A DNA stretch of 64,000 bases from Vreelandella aquamarina (GCF_020075495.1 NZ_JABYQT010000014.1:1-64000); one strand, 5' to 3'; numbered from the stretch's first letter, positions 26,081 through 34,870 are shown. The notes: a model not told the origin generated them from the letters alone. Program-made: numbers and translations.

Positions 26081-27094
26081 TTAACCGAAATAAAACGCCG
26101 AGAGGCGATTCTGCAGCTCGACTATTTTCTGATTGAACGTTTCATCATCCATATCCCGCCAATAACGGGGAGGTCGTGCTATTTCTTTATCCCACTCCAA
26201 GGTGGTCGGATCGAGCGAACGAAACTGCTCCCACTGGGGGGAATCTGGCAAGGGCTGAGACGTATCCATGAAACGTTGTAGCATGTCCCAGGCAGCCAAT
26301 TGATCCAGTCGACTGGTGACCCCAAACATCCCCACCAGCGCAACATGGGCCTCAACGCTGTAGTGCACAAGGCTTAGGTTGTATTGTGCAATGCCTTGGG
26401 AGGTCGGCGAGCTTTGGATATAACAATCGAATTCATGGAAGGGCAATTCATGGGCTATCTTCCAGGCGGTGCTTTTCTTGGCAGAATTAGCAAAAACCTT
26501 GACCATGCCCGTACGTCGATTTAGCTCCCACATAGGGCCACGCTGGTAGCCAGAAGTATAGTTGGGAAAAAAACGATAAAGTAAATTTGCGCCTCCCCAC
26601 ATTAATAAACAAAAAAATAGTATATATATATATACTGGTATCAAATCAGATAAAATATCATTATAATTAAAATCACTTTGAGGCGATTTTGAAGCAAAGT
26701 ACATTGCAATTAAGCTAACAACAGCTGCAAAGAGCACCAAAAAAAAACTTACCATTCCTAAACCACGAATGATTCCAATAAAAAAATTAATCTTTGTCTG
26801 ACTCGTATAACGCAAACACTCTTCGTCCCATCGTAGCGGATGCTCAGGACGATCACTTGGCCGAGGCGAGTGATTGGGCATCTGTTCAAGCTCGCGCAAT
26901 CGTTTAGGAGGCATATCCACCAGCTCTCGAGCTGGGAACAAAGCTTCGGTTGGGTGACGAAAGGCAAGCCGCTGCCCTGAAGCCGCGGACAAGCGAAAGC
27001 GCTTGCCGTGGTGGCAAGGCTCGGAACGCGGCCATAAAAACTTCTCGGAGGTATGCGCAGTGTCAGTGTAGGTAATAGGTGTCAAATCAGTCAT
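26081..27094 (-). CDS. Two-helix membrane paralogue 1, effector-adjacent, probable cognate immunity protein
   Basis: 337 residues. The ATG at 27094 overlaps the effector stop (ATGACTGA), so it is coupled to the toxin gene, the usual place of a cognate immunity gene; a GTG six bases upstream is possible. The layout is a soluble N-part (1-102, PCHHGKRF at 26-33), helix 1 (about 103-134), loop SKSPQSDFNYNDILSD, helix 2 (about 151-173), and a soluble C-part with GPMWELNRRTGMV and WRDMDDETFNQKIVELQ. Type 1 flanks carry a cassette shared with paralogue 2, and a (TA)7 tract lies at 26621-26634. The likeness to DUF6708 is from memory and unverified. Confidence 0.83.
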   Translation of the reverse strand: MTDLTPITYTDTAHTSEKFLWPRSEPCHHGKRFRLSAASGQRLAFRHPTEALFPARELVDMPPKRLRELEQMPNHSPRPSDRPEHPLRWDEECLRYTSQTKINFFIGIIRGLGMVSFFLVLFAAVVSLIAMYFASKSPQSDFNYNDILSDLIPVYIYILFFCLLMWGGANLLYRFFPNYTSGYQRGPMWELNRRTGMVKVFANSAKKSTAWKIAHELPFHEFDCYIQSSPTSQGIAQYNLSLVHYSVEAHVALVGMFGVTSRLDQLAAWDMLQRFMDTSQPLPDSPQWEQFRSLDPTTLEWDKEIARPPRYWRDMDDETFNQKIVELQNRLSAFYFG

Positions 27095-30000
27095 TCGCAC
27101 TCTCGTTATCCTGGTGGGTCATTTCATCGGCCCAATAGGGTTGTTCTGTACGGGTAAAGTCTGGAATTAACGGATTTCCGCTGGCCGTTTGTGTCGGTTT
27201 AGGCGCTGGTAACACTCTTGGTAGCTCGTCACTATTTTGGCTTTCGTTTTGGCGCTGCCACTGCACACGTACTTTCAGTTTATGCTGGGTACGCCGTTCA
27301 CGACGCCGCCACGACCCCGGCTGGGTAGTGGCTGCAGGGGTATAGAGATAGTACTCCCGGCCATCCGTTGTACTACGTTCAAATAACGGCTGTACCACAT
27401 CGCCCAACTCTTTGCCGTCCTCTATCCACTGAGAGTACCCGTCCTTACGGAATTCATGCTTGTATTCGGTGGTTTGCTCAAGCCTGAAGTGGGCGTTCTG
27501 CTCCCAGCCAGGCTCCAAACCGGGCAGGTTACTGTTGACCACTACCCGCGTGTTGGCGATGGGGCCGGAAAAGCGACTGGCGGCCTGCTCGGCAATCAGG
27601 TTTTCAGCGTGAGTAGGAGGAGGTGACTGGCTAAGGATGCCAATGGCAGGCCGCTGCTCGCCATCCGTTGCGACCATCTCGGCGGTCATTGCTCCAATAG
27701 GTTCTACACGGATACGGATATTGGCAAATAGACTGACTAAACGCTCAAATGCATCCGCCGAGTCATTGCGCCAATCGTAGCGGCTATTGGTGCCAAAGGG
27801 CCCCAGCCGCAGCCACTCTTCAATATCGTTATCCGTTAACTTGATCGCAATTAAGGCAGCAGCCAGAGATAGGCCTAACGCAACCCAGCCTACCGGCCCT
27901 AACCCTAACCACAACGGGCTGGTTTTAAATAACGCACTTCCGGCGACAACCAAACTACTAATAGACGCTATACTTAGCGCGATACCGGCTCCTAGGTTGC
28001 TATGTTGAAAGCGATTCCAAGCATCCCATGCCAGCAATGCAGAACTAATGAAGCCTGCAGCCACACCTGCGAAATTTACTATCGTAACGGCCCCTTTAAG
28101 ACGCCCTCCCAATCCCACTAAGAGGGATGATTGAGAACGTAACAGAGCATCACCGAAAGGTACCTGACGGCTAATAGCATTAACACGGAATCGGTGAAAT
28201 TTTTGATGCCTTTCGCCGTAGAACTCCAAAGCTTTTAAAGAGGCGATTGTAAGATCAATTGCAGCACTCCCGAATCCAAGTGAACTCTTAATATCATAAG
28301 AACTAATAAGGGACTGATACTGCTGTCGTACATTAAACAACTCAAACGCCGCAATTAAATAGGGCAAACGCAAACGTTCAGTTGCTTTGGAGAAGTTCAG
28401 TTGATGCCGTGCTCGTCTCGATAGCTGTACTGCTTTAGAGTCCGTTTCTGCCACCAGCACGGTGAGGTGTTGCTGCCCGGCCGCCTCTGCCGCGGCGGCC
28501 AAACGCCGTGCCTGGCTTGGGGCCAGTGTTTTACCCGATGCATCACGCACCGCGCTTTCAAAACTTTGCCGCGCCTGTGCGTGTGCTCCCCGCTGTGTAG
28601 CCGCGCGTTCCTGAGCGGTCAAGCCGTTACGTAGCTGGCCTGCACTGTCCTTCACACCGAGAATCACAACATCTTCACGTATAACGCCGCGGGTAGCTGT
28701 CAATTGGCCATACAACTCTGGAAAACCGACGCGCGCTAATCGTGCAACCGGCAGCATCATGGCCTGTTGAGCGCCTTGGTCGAACAGCACTTCCACTTGC
28801 TCAGCCAGCCGCCCGAACAGTAAATCGACTACCCCGCCCCAGCGTTTTAGCTCAGAGCTTAACAAGATTTCTCCGCCATCACTGGCTAACGCTGCCAGCC
28901 ATGCGGTTTCCAACAGCTGTACATCGTCATCTTCCGTCGGTGGATCAAGCAGATGCTGTTCTGATATCGCCTTCAGTCTGATCAGGCCATCGCCGCGGTT
29001 TTCATCCTCTTCCGGTAACGATAGCGGCGCGCTTAGGGGAGTACTTTCATCACTAGGGAACAGCATGGCATGCAGTGGGTAAGTGCTATTGTCACTTAGA
29101 ATATTAACCAATAGCTGTTGTGCACGTGATAGTGATGTGGGCGTTGAGTCACTCAGCGAATCAGCCCGCTCTGCGCTTTCGCGCAAGCCTTCCAGCAAGT
29201 CAAGGGCCAATGAATATGCCCCAATGTAATCGTGCCCCTCAAGACTTAAAAGATCGGCAAGTACCGCTGTGCCGGGGCGGCTGAGTAGCAGCGAAGAAAG
29301 CCGTTGCTGGTAAGCATCAAACTGGTAGCGTGCCAGCGCTCTATGGGAGCCACGTAAAATGCGATGAAGCTCCCCTGTATCACTTAAGTCGGCTTTATCC
29401 GCAAATCGGTTGAGGGGGTTGGTTTCTCCTGAACTATTCTGCTGTTTCAGAATGGTTTGATTGACCAATGCAGCGCATTCATAAAACTCGTCTTCTGCCG
29501 CTAGTGATGGAATTTGCTGTAGATACCCTAAGCTGGATTGGGTTCCGCGCATGGCATGGCGCAATTCAAACAGCGTGTCTTGAATCACTAATCCAGGAAT
29601 ATTGCGCTCTGCTATATCGCTTAAGCAGCTGGAGGTACCTCCCAGCGACTCCTGCCAGATACTGCCAGCTTCTTCATCGTCGCTTTCTTGTTGCAAACGC
29701 GCACCAAGAGCTGCCAACCGTGCGGACGCCTGCAGATAGAGCGGAGATGACGACCGGCCTTGATCACGCGACATTTCAGCATCAGCCGATGCGCGTGCCT
29801 GTTCTCCCCCCGCGTCAAATACTTGCAGCTCTTGAGCCGCTTGATCGCGTAACTGTTGCAGAAAACTCCCTTCAAGGTCGCTGGTCAGTTGGCTCGGGAA
29901 AGCAACATTTTCTTCCAAGAAAGGCAAGCGTAAACGTTGCTCACTATTCTCTTGAAGCATGTAGAGCATGCCCAAGGAGGGAAAATTATTGCCACTAGAC

Positions 30001-30707
30001 AAATTAATTGACTGGCACCGCGTTAAACGCGCATGCTGATCTGTTTCTAAGTAATTTAAACGGGCGGCAGACAACTGCACTTCAGAAAAGGCAACGCGCA
30101 GTTGACCATCAATAGCCCGCCCTTCCTGGCGGTAAGGAAGCCAGACTTCCTCTAGCGGAACACCAACAGCAGGCCGACGATCCTGTTGATATTGTCCCTG
30201 CTCATTGCGATGCTCCGCCACATTGACATCACGAAATTCTAATTTGCTTTCCTCATCATTGGCGCTGACCTCCAGCTCACGCCATAACATCTCTTCAAAG
30301 TAAATATAGAGATAGCCAGAGCGTAGAGGTAAAGCATGACGCGTATCGCCAGTCACCTCTTGAAACAATGCCATAGGCATGACTGGTTGGATAATATTGT
30401 CTTGATAACGGGGCTTACGCTCGTTTTTATAAAGCCACTTCAATAGGGGCAGCTTGATTGGCTCGCCTGCTTCAGTGGCAATATGGAGCTGTGCATCCAC
30501 ACGCTGTAGACCTTGCCAACACCATTTGTGCAGGACACTCATTGGGTCGGAAAGCTCTTCTGTTTCTGCCTCGCCAAAATCGTCTAGGGGTTCGCCGCTA
30601 TGCTGATTGACGATAACGATCTCATGCCCTTCCGGATGTTCTTTACCCATTACCTGAATAAACAGCTTTTCACCTTCACAGGCCGGATTACCCAATACAC
30701 CACTCAT
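27087..30707 (-). CDS. MIX-type T6SS effector, colicin-like (VasX-like)
   Basis: This 1206-residue protein has the parts of a MIX (marker for type six effectors) N-domain in order: LRSGYLYIYF at 128-137, PLEEVWLPYR at 184-193 and LRVAFSEVQL at 203-212. A long helical middle follows, including ARQSFESAVRDASGKTLAPSQARRLAAAAEAAG (about 711-743). A cluster of hydrophobic segments lies at about 866-896, 906-928 and 929-956 (Gly/Ala-rich), then a soluble tail of about 250 residues. The layout matches VasX-like pore-forming effectors, which attack the target inner membrane; that function is inferred. AGGAG precedes the ATG, which overlaps the DUF4123 stop. The coding DNA is clearly less GC-rich than in the flanking B12 genes. 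Confidence 0.85.
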   Translation of the reverse strand: MSGVLGNPACEGEKLFIQVMGKEHPEGHEIVIVNQHSGEPLDDFGEAETEELSDPMSVLHKWCWQGLQRVDAQLHIATEAGEPIKLPLLKWLYKNERKPRYQDNIIQPVMPMALFQEVTGDTRHALPLRSGYLYIYFEEMLWRELEVSANDEESKLEFRDVNVAEHRNEQGQYQQDRRPAVGVPLEEVWLPYRQEGRAIDGQLRVAFSEVQLSAARLNYLETDQHARLTRCQSINLSSGNNFPSLGMLYMLQENSEQRLRLPFLEENVAFPSQLTSDLEGSFLQQLRDQAAQELQVFDAGGEQARASADAEMSRDQGRSSSPLYLQASARLAALGARLQQESDDEEAGSIWQESLGGTSSCLSDIAERNIPGLVIQDTLFELRHAMRGTQSSLGYLQQIPSLAAEDEFYECAALVNQTILKQQNSSGETNPLNRFADKADLSDTGELHRILRGSHRALARYQFDAYQQRLSSLLLSRPGTAVLADLLSLEGHDYIGAYSLALDLLEGLRESAERADSLSDSTPTSLSRAQQLLVNILSDNSTYPLHAMLFPSDESTPLSAPLSLPEEDENRGDGLIRLKAISEQHLLDPPTEDDDVQLLETAWLAALASDGGEILLSSELKRWGGVVDLLFGRLAEQVEVLFDQGAQQAMMLPVARLARVGFPELYGQLTATRGVIREDVVILGVKDSAGQLRNGLTAQERAATQRGAHAQARQSFESAVRDASGKTLAPSQARRLAAAAEAAGQQHLTVLVAETDSKAVQLSRRARHQLNFSKATERLRLPYLIAAFELFNVRQQYQSLISSYDIKSSLGFGSAAIDLTIASLKALEFYGERHQKFHRFRVNAISRQVPFGDALLRSQSSLLVGLGGRLKGAVTIVNFAGVAAGFISSALLAWDAWNRFQHSNLGAGIALSIASISSLVVAGSALFKTSPLWLGLGPVGWVALGLSLAAALIAIKLTDNDIEEWLRLGPFGTNSRYDWRNDSADAFERLVSLFANIRIRVEPIGAMTAEMVATDGEQRPAIGILSQSPPPTHAENLIAEQAASRFSGPIANTRVVVNSNLPGLEPGWEQNAHFRLEQTTEYKHEFRKDGYSQWIEDGKELGDVVQPLFERSTTDGREYYLYTPAATTQPGSWRRRERRTQHKLKVRVQWQRQNESQNSDELPRVLPAPKPTQTASGNPLIPDFTRTEQPYWADEMTHQDNESAND

Positions 30708-31579
30708 ATGGTGAAACTCCTGGTCTTTGACTGGGAAGTGTTCTCTGCACGCCGCTCGATTTCCTGCAGCCGATTAACCGCTGGCAACTCACTCACGCCT
30801 GCTAGCCATTCGCCGGGCGTTAAAGTCAGAAAAATCTCTAACACTTTTTGCAAATGTTCGCGGGGAAGCTCAAGCCGCATAGAGGCCGACACTCTTTGGA
30901 CAAAGTAGGTAATATCTTCTCCTGAAGACGCTTTGGCTCTCTTTTGCTTAGACCACTTACGCCAGACGGCTTGAACTAATACAAAGTTTTCCATCGCCTG
31001 CTCCTGCGATGGTGAAAGCTTGTAAGGCTCCTCATCTTGATACTGCCCTTCTACTAGCTGCTGGTGTGGCTGCCCCACACAGCTGTACCACTGCTTTCCA
31101 TGCTCTGCTATTTGAACCCAGGTGCCACCAAACCAAACAACTCTTTCCAGCGGGCCGAGCCATCTATCAATCACCGAATCCGCGCTAAAAAACACGCTCG
31201 CAATACATGAATCATAAAAGCGAAATAATGCTTTTCGAGATCCATAGAAGTGAATTTCGAGACGCTGACGAAGATATTTCAGCACGGCTTGCTCAGTTGC
31301 CTCGCTCATTATCAAAACACCTTGGCTAAAAGCGGTATCCTGCTGTTGCGAATAGGCATGCCAAAGCGCACTCCCTCGTTCAATACGAACCACCAGAGGG
31401 CTGTACTCCTCCAGGGAGGCGTATTTAGTTTCATGAAATAAAAACGCCAGTTGAGGCGATGGCTCTAACTGATAGATGCGCTCTAAGATTCCTGGGTAAC
31501 GATCTACGACCAGCCAGCAAGGCAATGCATGATTAGGTTCAATATCGTCTATACGTGAAGCAGACAGTAGCTCACTCAT
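30704..31579 (-). CDS. DUF4123 T6SS effector chaperone/adaptor
   Basis: This 291-residue protein matches the DUF4123 (Tap/TEC) family, which loads effectors onto VgrG. Signs are the N-terminal CWLVVDRYPGILERIYQL, a middle with LKYLRQRLEIHFYGSRKALF followed by RFYDSCIASVFF, and RVVWFGGTWVQI. The C-terminal region, helical with ITYFVQRVSASMRLE, is likely specific to its cargo. The ATG at 31579 overlaps the vgrG stop (ATGA), and its own stop overlaps the effector ATG. This vgrG-adaptor-effector order is the standard T6SS cargo cassette, so the effector's delivery route is well supported. Confidence 0.88.
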   Translation of the reverse strand: MSELLSASRIDDIEPNHALPCWLVVDRYPGILERIYQLEPSPQLAFLFHETKYASLEEYSPLVVRIERGSALWHAYSQQQDTAFSQGVLIMSEATEQAVLKYLRQRLEIHFYGSRKALFRFYDSCIASVFFSADSVIDRWLGPLERVVWFGGTWVQIAEHGKQWYSCVGQPHQQLVEGQYQDEEPYKLSPSQEQAMENFVLVQAVWRKWSKQKRAKASSGEDITYFVQRVSASMRLELPREHLQKVLEIFLTLTPGEWLAGVSELPAVNRLQEIERRAENTSQSKTRSFTI

Positions 31580-33675
31580 GCTGCTCTTCCTCCTTCGTCG
31601 CATGGGCAGTCTTTACCTAGCGGGCATGGCCCACCATTCGACGGTTTCTGGCAAAGCTCTACTAATGGCTGATGCTCCACCATTGCCTGCTCTAAGCGAT
31701 GCCCTACAATAGGCCCCATCGTGACATCTTCATGTATTTCAGCGACCGCCTGCCCAGGCAACTGCGGCGCCTGCGCCGCCTGACCACTCCCCGACCCCGG
31801 GCTGCCGCCGGAATTGATCTTGACCTGCGGTCCGACGATGGTGACGCCGCTAGGGTCGATTTTCAGGAAGCTGCCGCCGGCTTTCAGGGTGATTTTAGCA
31901 CCGGCTTCGATCACCACCTTCATGCCCGCCTTGTGGTGAATCTCCTGCCCGGCTTCCACCAGCTGCGCCTGGCCGATGTTGTCGTGGCGGGTGCCGTTCA
32001 CGGTGAGGTGGTCATCGCCGTCTACCTGACCGTAGCGATTGCCGTGCACCGTGTGGTGGTCGTCGTGGTCGATCTCGCTGATGCGGTCGCGGTGCACCTT
32101 GAGGTGGCTGTCGTTACGGATCTCCTCAGTGCGGTCATTGAGCGTCAGAAGCTCCAGGTCCTTCTGGGCGTGGAGCCAGATCTGTTCTTCCCCTGCTTCG
32201 TCTTCGAAGCGCAGTTCGTTGAAGCCTTCGGCCTTGTGGCTCTGGGTGCGCAATACCGTGCGGGTCTTGTGTTCCGGCAGTGCATAGGGCGGCTGGTTGA
32301 CGGCGTGGTAGGTACGCCCGGTCACCAGCGGCTGATCCGGGTCAGCTTCTAAAAATGAAACGACCACCTCATGGCCGATGCGCGGGATGGCCATGGCCCC
32401 GTAGCCGCCGCCGGCCCAGCCCTGGGCAACCCGCACCCAGCAGCTCGCCGTTTCATTGGGTTCGGCGTAGCGGTCCCAGGGGAACTGCACCTTCACCCGG
32501 CCGTGTTCGTCGCAGTGGATCTCTTCGCCTTCCGGCCCCACCACGAAGGCGACCTGGGGGCCGTCCACGCGGGGTTTGGGGTTGGGCGTGGCGCGCCAGG
32601 GTGTATCGCCGGGGATAAGCGTGATCTGATTGACATACCGGGTCATGCCGTTCGCGTCAAAATGGCCGACGCTGTCCTCTTCCAGCGCCTGGGGCTGTTC
32701 GCCGTGGTGGAAGATCTCGATGGGCTGCCAGTCGCAGTTGAGGCTCTCGGTGTCGTGGTCGGTCAGGGTGAAACGCATTCCCGGCGCGAGCTCCGGCAGG
32801 TCGCTTTCCGCCTGGGCGGTGAGTGCTTCACGGCGCAGGTGTTCTACCCGTATACGGGTAAAGGGTTTACCGGAGGCATCCTCTTTATAGCGGCCGGGGT
32901 AGTCAAAATGCTCGTAGTCGCTGCGCTGTCCATGCTGCTCGACCTCGTGGCCTAGATGCTCGTGCAGCTGGGCGTAGGCCGGGTTCTTGAAGGTGTAGTC
33001 TTTCAGGGTGGCGGAGGCGGGCGCTATACGCGCCGTCTGGCGAAGTTTTCGCACATGGCGAGTAGGCGCCGTGCCCCCGGCACGGCTGTGGTAGGTACGC
33101 TCGCCCAGGTGGGCAAGCAGCAGCGGGTCGTCGGTAAATATCAGCCGATGCGCGCTTTCCTCGAAGGCGTGATAGTAAAATAGCCCCTCCTCGGCGGCCA
33201 AACGCTCGATGAAGGCGAGGTCCGTTTCGCGATACTGCACGCAATACTCACGCTCCAGAGGCTCACGCTTGACGGCGAAGGCTACATCCGTGATGCCCCG
33301 CTCGAGACACAAGGTGTTGATGATGGAGAGCGGGTCTACCTTCTGGAAGATGCGCGAATTGTGGCGCAGCGAAAGTCGCCACAATGAAGGGCTGAGCATG
33401 ACGGAATAGAAGGTGCGCCGGTGGCCGCGATCCGCCAGCATGAATTCGCTGATCACGCCATTGACGTAGCGTAGCGGTTTGCTGTCCTGCCAGATGGTCA
33501 ACGTGGCCGGTTGATCGAGCAAATCAGCGGCACTCAGGCGGCCTTCGCGGCTGGCGAAATTCAGCCGTAGCTCAAAAGGCTGAGACAGCGCCTCGCGGTA
33601 AGCAAAATCGATAACAGCGGCATCATCAACGCCTGGTAGCTTCAGAGTAAATTGTAGGCCAGTGCCGTCTGCCAT
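31576..33675 (-). CDS. vgrG: T6SS spike protein VgrG
   Basis: The 699-residue VgrG/Tssi trimer spike protein. The N-terminal gp27-like part has FELRLNFASREG and QYRETDLAFIERLAAEEGLFYY. The gp5-like OB fold has GRVKVQFPWDR, CWVRVAQGWAGGGYGAMAIPR and GHEVVVSFLEADPDQPLV. The beta-helix has repeated DRISEIDHDDH and GQVDGDDHLTVNG stretches, then AGMKVVIEAGAKITLKAGGSFLKI. A short C-terminal extension ends in a Cys-rich CQKPSNGGPCPLGKDCPC. AAGGAG lies about seven bases before the ATG. No T6SS sheath or baseplate gene is in the window, so this is an orphan cargo locus. The last ~170 bases lose the high GC of the rest. Confidence 0.96.
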   Translation of the reverse strand: MADGTGLQFTLKLPGVDDAAVIDFAYREALSQPFELRLNFASREGRLSAADLLDQPATLTIWQDSKPLRYVNGVISEFMLADRGHRRTFYSVMLSPSLWRLSLRHNSRIFQKVDPLSIINTLCLERGITDVAFAVKREPLEREYCVQYRETDLAFIERLAAEEGLFYYHAFEESAHRLIFTDDPLLLAHLGERTYHSRAGGTAPTRHVRKLRQTARIAPASATLKDYTFKNPAYAQLHEHLGHEVEQHGQRSDYEHFDYPGRYKEDASGKPFTRIRVEHLRREALTAQAESDLPELAPGMRFTLTDHDTESLNCDWQPIEIFHHGEQPQALEEDSVGHFDANGMTRYVNQITLIPGDTPWRATPNPKPRVDGPQVAFVVGPEGEEIHCDEHGRVKVQFPWDRYAEPNETASCWVRVAQGWAGGGYGAMAIPRIGHEVVVSFLEADPDQPLVTGRTYHAVNQPPYALPEHKTRTVLRTQSHKAEGFNELRFEDEAGEEQIWLHAQKDLELLTLNDRTEEIRNDSHLKVHRDRISEIDHDDHHTVHGNRYGQVDGDDHLTVNGTRHDNIGQAQLVEAGQEIHHKAGMKVVIEAGAKITLKAGGSFLKIDPSGVTIVGPQVKINSGGSPGSGSGQAAQAPQLPGQAVAEIHEDVTMGPIVGHRLEQAMVEHQPLVELCQKPSNGGPCPLGKDCPCDEGGRAA

Positions 33676-33772
33676 CGCGCCGCTCCTTGAGCTGAACTCG
33701 GAAAATGAGAAACACTCAGGGTAATGGCGCTGGTATAAAGGGCAACCCCTTCACGGCACGTAGTGTCGATGT

Positions 33773-33788
33773 CTTACATGCTTGTAAG
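33773..33788. promoter_or_regulatory. Small inverted repeat upstream of vgrG
   Basis: CTTACA (33773-33778) and TGTAAG (33783-33788) form a 6-4-6 inverted repeat in the gap before vgrG, with a further TTCTTACA copy close by at 33794. It may be a regulator site or part of the cobU-like gene's promoter boundary; no assignment can be made. Confidence 0.3.
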
Positions 33789-33836
33789 CCATTTCTTACA
33801 AATATCAGAAAATACAGGCTTTGAAAGCACTTGCGG

Positions 33837-34268
33837 CTACCTACCCAATGCCTGCACCAGCCCATGTCGCACATACCAGACCTGATCGGCGCATTCGGCC
33901 ATGTCCTGGCTGAACCAGCCATTCAGGTCGCGCAGGCGGCGCTGGTCGCGATCCATGGGCACAATTCCGCGGCCAACCTCATTGAGGATGATGATCAAGG
34001 TCACCTGTTGGGAGTTGGCCCCGCACAACAGCTCCTGAAGATCGTCGCGCCAGCGCGACCGCCAGCTGTCGCTGCCCTCATCAGCCCCCATGGAAGCCGT
34101 CAGCCAGTCCAGTACGCCGTGTATCACCAGCGGGGTGTCTGGCAGCATGACGCAAGTGCATTCACGCAGCCGCTGCCCGGGTGCGAGCCGCCACCATACG
34201 GCATGGGGAAAGCGGTTTCTTACAGCCTTTCGTTTGCCGGCTCCGGCACCGCCGATGAACACCTGCAT
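33837..34268 (-). CDS. Short CobU-like protein with degenerate P-loop
   Basis: The 143-residue product starts at the ATG 34268, which has a full AAAGGAGG six bases upstream; it overlaps cobC by 49 bases. The C-terminal half keeps the CobU/CobP hallmark ILNEVGRGIVPMDRDQRRLR and a following ADQVWYV. The N-terminal loop is GGAGAGKRKAV, with Arg in place of the Ser/Thr of a working P-loop, and the central histidine segment of CobU is missing. It cannot be a normal kinase/guanylyltransferase alone. It may be a structural partner of the full CobU at 35.6 kb, which has the opposite defect. It ends the B12 operon next to the T6SS island. Confidence 0.75.
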   Translation of the reverse strand: MQVFIGGAGAGKRKAVRNRFPHAVWWRLAPGQRLRECTCVMLPDTPLVIHGVLDWLTASMGADEGSDSWRSRWRDDLQELLCGANSQQVTLIIILNEVGRGIVPMDRDQRRLRDLNGWFSQDMAECADQVWYVRHGLVQALGR

Positions 34269-34870
34269 AGCCAACCTCCTTTGTCATTCATGCCATGATG
34301 CGTGAGCCACCAGCGCCTTCCCTGCGCTTGATGCACTCCCCCTTCCCAGAAACCGATGGTTTCAAAGCGTCGGCGCAATTCACGAATCACGCCGCCATGA
34401 GTAACGGCGAGTACTTTTCGGTACCCGTGACGTTGCACGCTTGCCGCCATATCGAAAAGCCACGCGTCAAGGCGCGAGCGCAGCTCGGCGGCGGACTCTC
34501 CGCCCGGGATCTGCAGCTCGCCGGCGCTGTCGATCCACGCGCGATAATGGGGCAGGTCCTTGAGTTCATCGTAGACCTTGCCTTCATACTCGCCAAAATC
34601 TAATTCACGCAGGCGTGGCTCCAGGTTCAGCGGCGTGTCTGGCCTCGCTGCCTGAATCCACTCGAGCGTCTGTCGGCAGCGCTGAAGATCGCTTGTGTAA
34701 ATGGCGTCGAAACGCTCACCGGCAAGCGCCTTGCGAAGCAACAGTAGCCCTTCTTCAGCGTCAGGCAAGAGTAACGGAATATCGCGCTGCCCCTGATAGC
34801 GCCGCGCTAGGTTCCAGGCGGTGATGCCATGGCGAACCACCACCAGCTCCACATCAAGATCATCAACCAT
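34220..34870 (-). CDS. cobC: Alpha-ribazole phosphatase, histidine phosphatase fold
   Basis: A 216-residue phosphoglycerate-mutase-type phosphatase with the catalytic RHG in ELVVVRHGITAWN, the acidic RELDFGEYEG and the second His in VTHGGVIREL. In B12 assembly CobC removes phosphate from alpha-ribazole 5'-phosphate or adenosylcobalamin 5'-phosphate. The ATG has GGAGGAG close upstream and overlaps the cobS 3' end by 64 bases. Its C-terminal end is longer than the fold needs and overlaps the start of the CobU-like gene. The B12 role rests on location; other small-molecule phosphatases look similar. Confidence 0.85.
   Translation of the reverse strand: MVDDLDVELVVVRHGITAWNLARRYQGQRDIPLLLPDAEEGLLLLRKALAGERFDAIYTSDLQRCRQTLEWIQAARPDTPLNLEPRLRELDFGEYEGKVYDELKDLPHYRAWIDSAGELQIPGGESAAELRSRLDAWLFDMAASVQRHGYRKVLAVTHGGVIRELRRRFETIGFWEGGVHQAQGRRWWLTHHGMNDKGGWLCRCSSAVPEPANERL

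Larger units (their letters stand above)
20488..27094 (-). repeat. Tandem array of six paralogous membrane-protein genes with two spacer types
   Basis: Six genes of about 1.0 kb are repeated at about 1.1 kb steps, all on the minus strand. Each unit is a gene plus a downstream spacer of about 93-95 bases. Two spacer types exist. One contains GCAGAGCGGTTTATCTGCAG, after the copies starting 27094, 24875, 23763 and 21550, the last cut by the IS remnant. The other contains TTTACCAAATGGGTTGCCAA, after the copies starting 25985 and 22657. The 5' and 3' thirds of the genes are nearly identical; the middle third is AT-rich and variable. Confidence 0.95.

Noticed and set aside
20462..26281. Repeated plus-strand reading frames of 62-135 codons opposite each paralogue
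   Set aside because: They recur only because the underlying genes are repeated; they are antisense to conserved domains, lack consistent ribosome sites and have shadow-like composition.
20488..27094. Repeats considered as a CRISPR or satellite array
   Set aside because: The repeat unit is about 1.1 kb and made of intact coding genes with two spacer types.
33837..34268. Short CobU-like gene considered a pseudogene
   Set aside because: It has no frameshift, a very good ribosome site and a conserved C-terminal motif, so it is reported as a gene with altered function.
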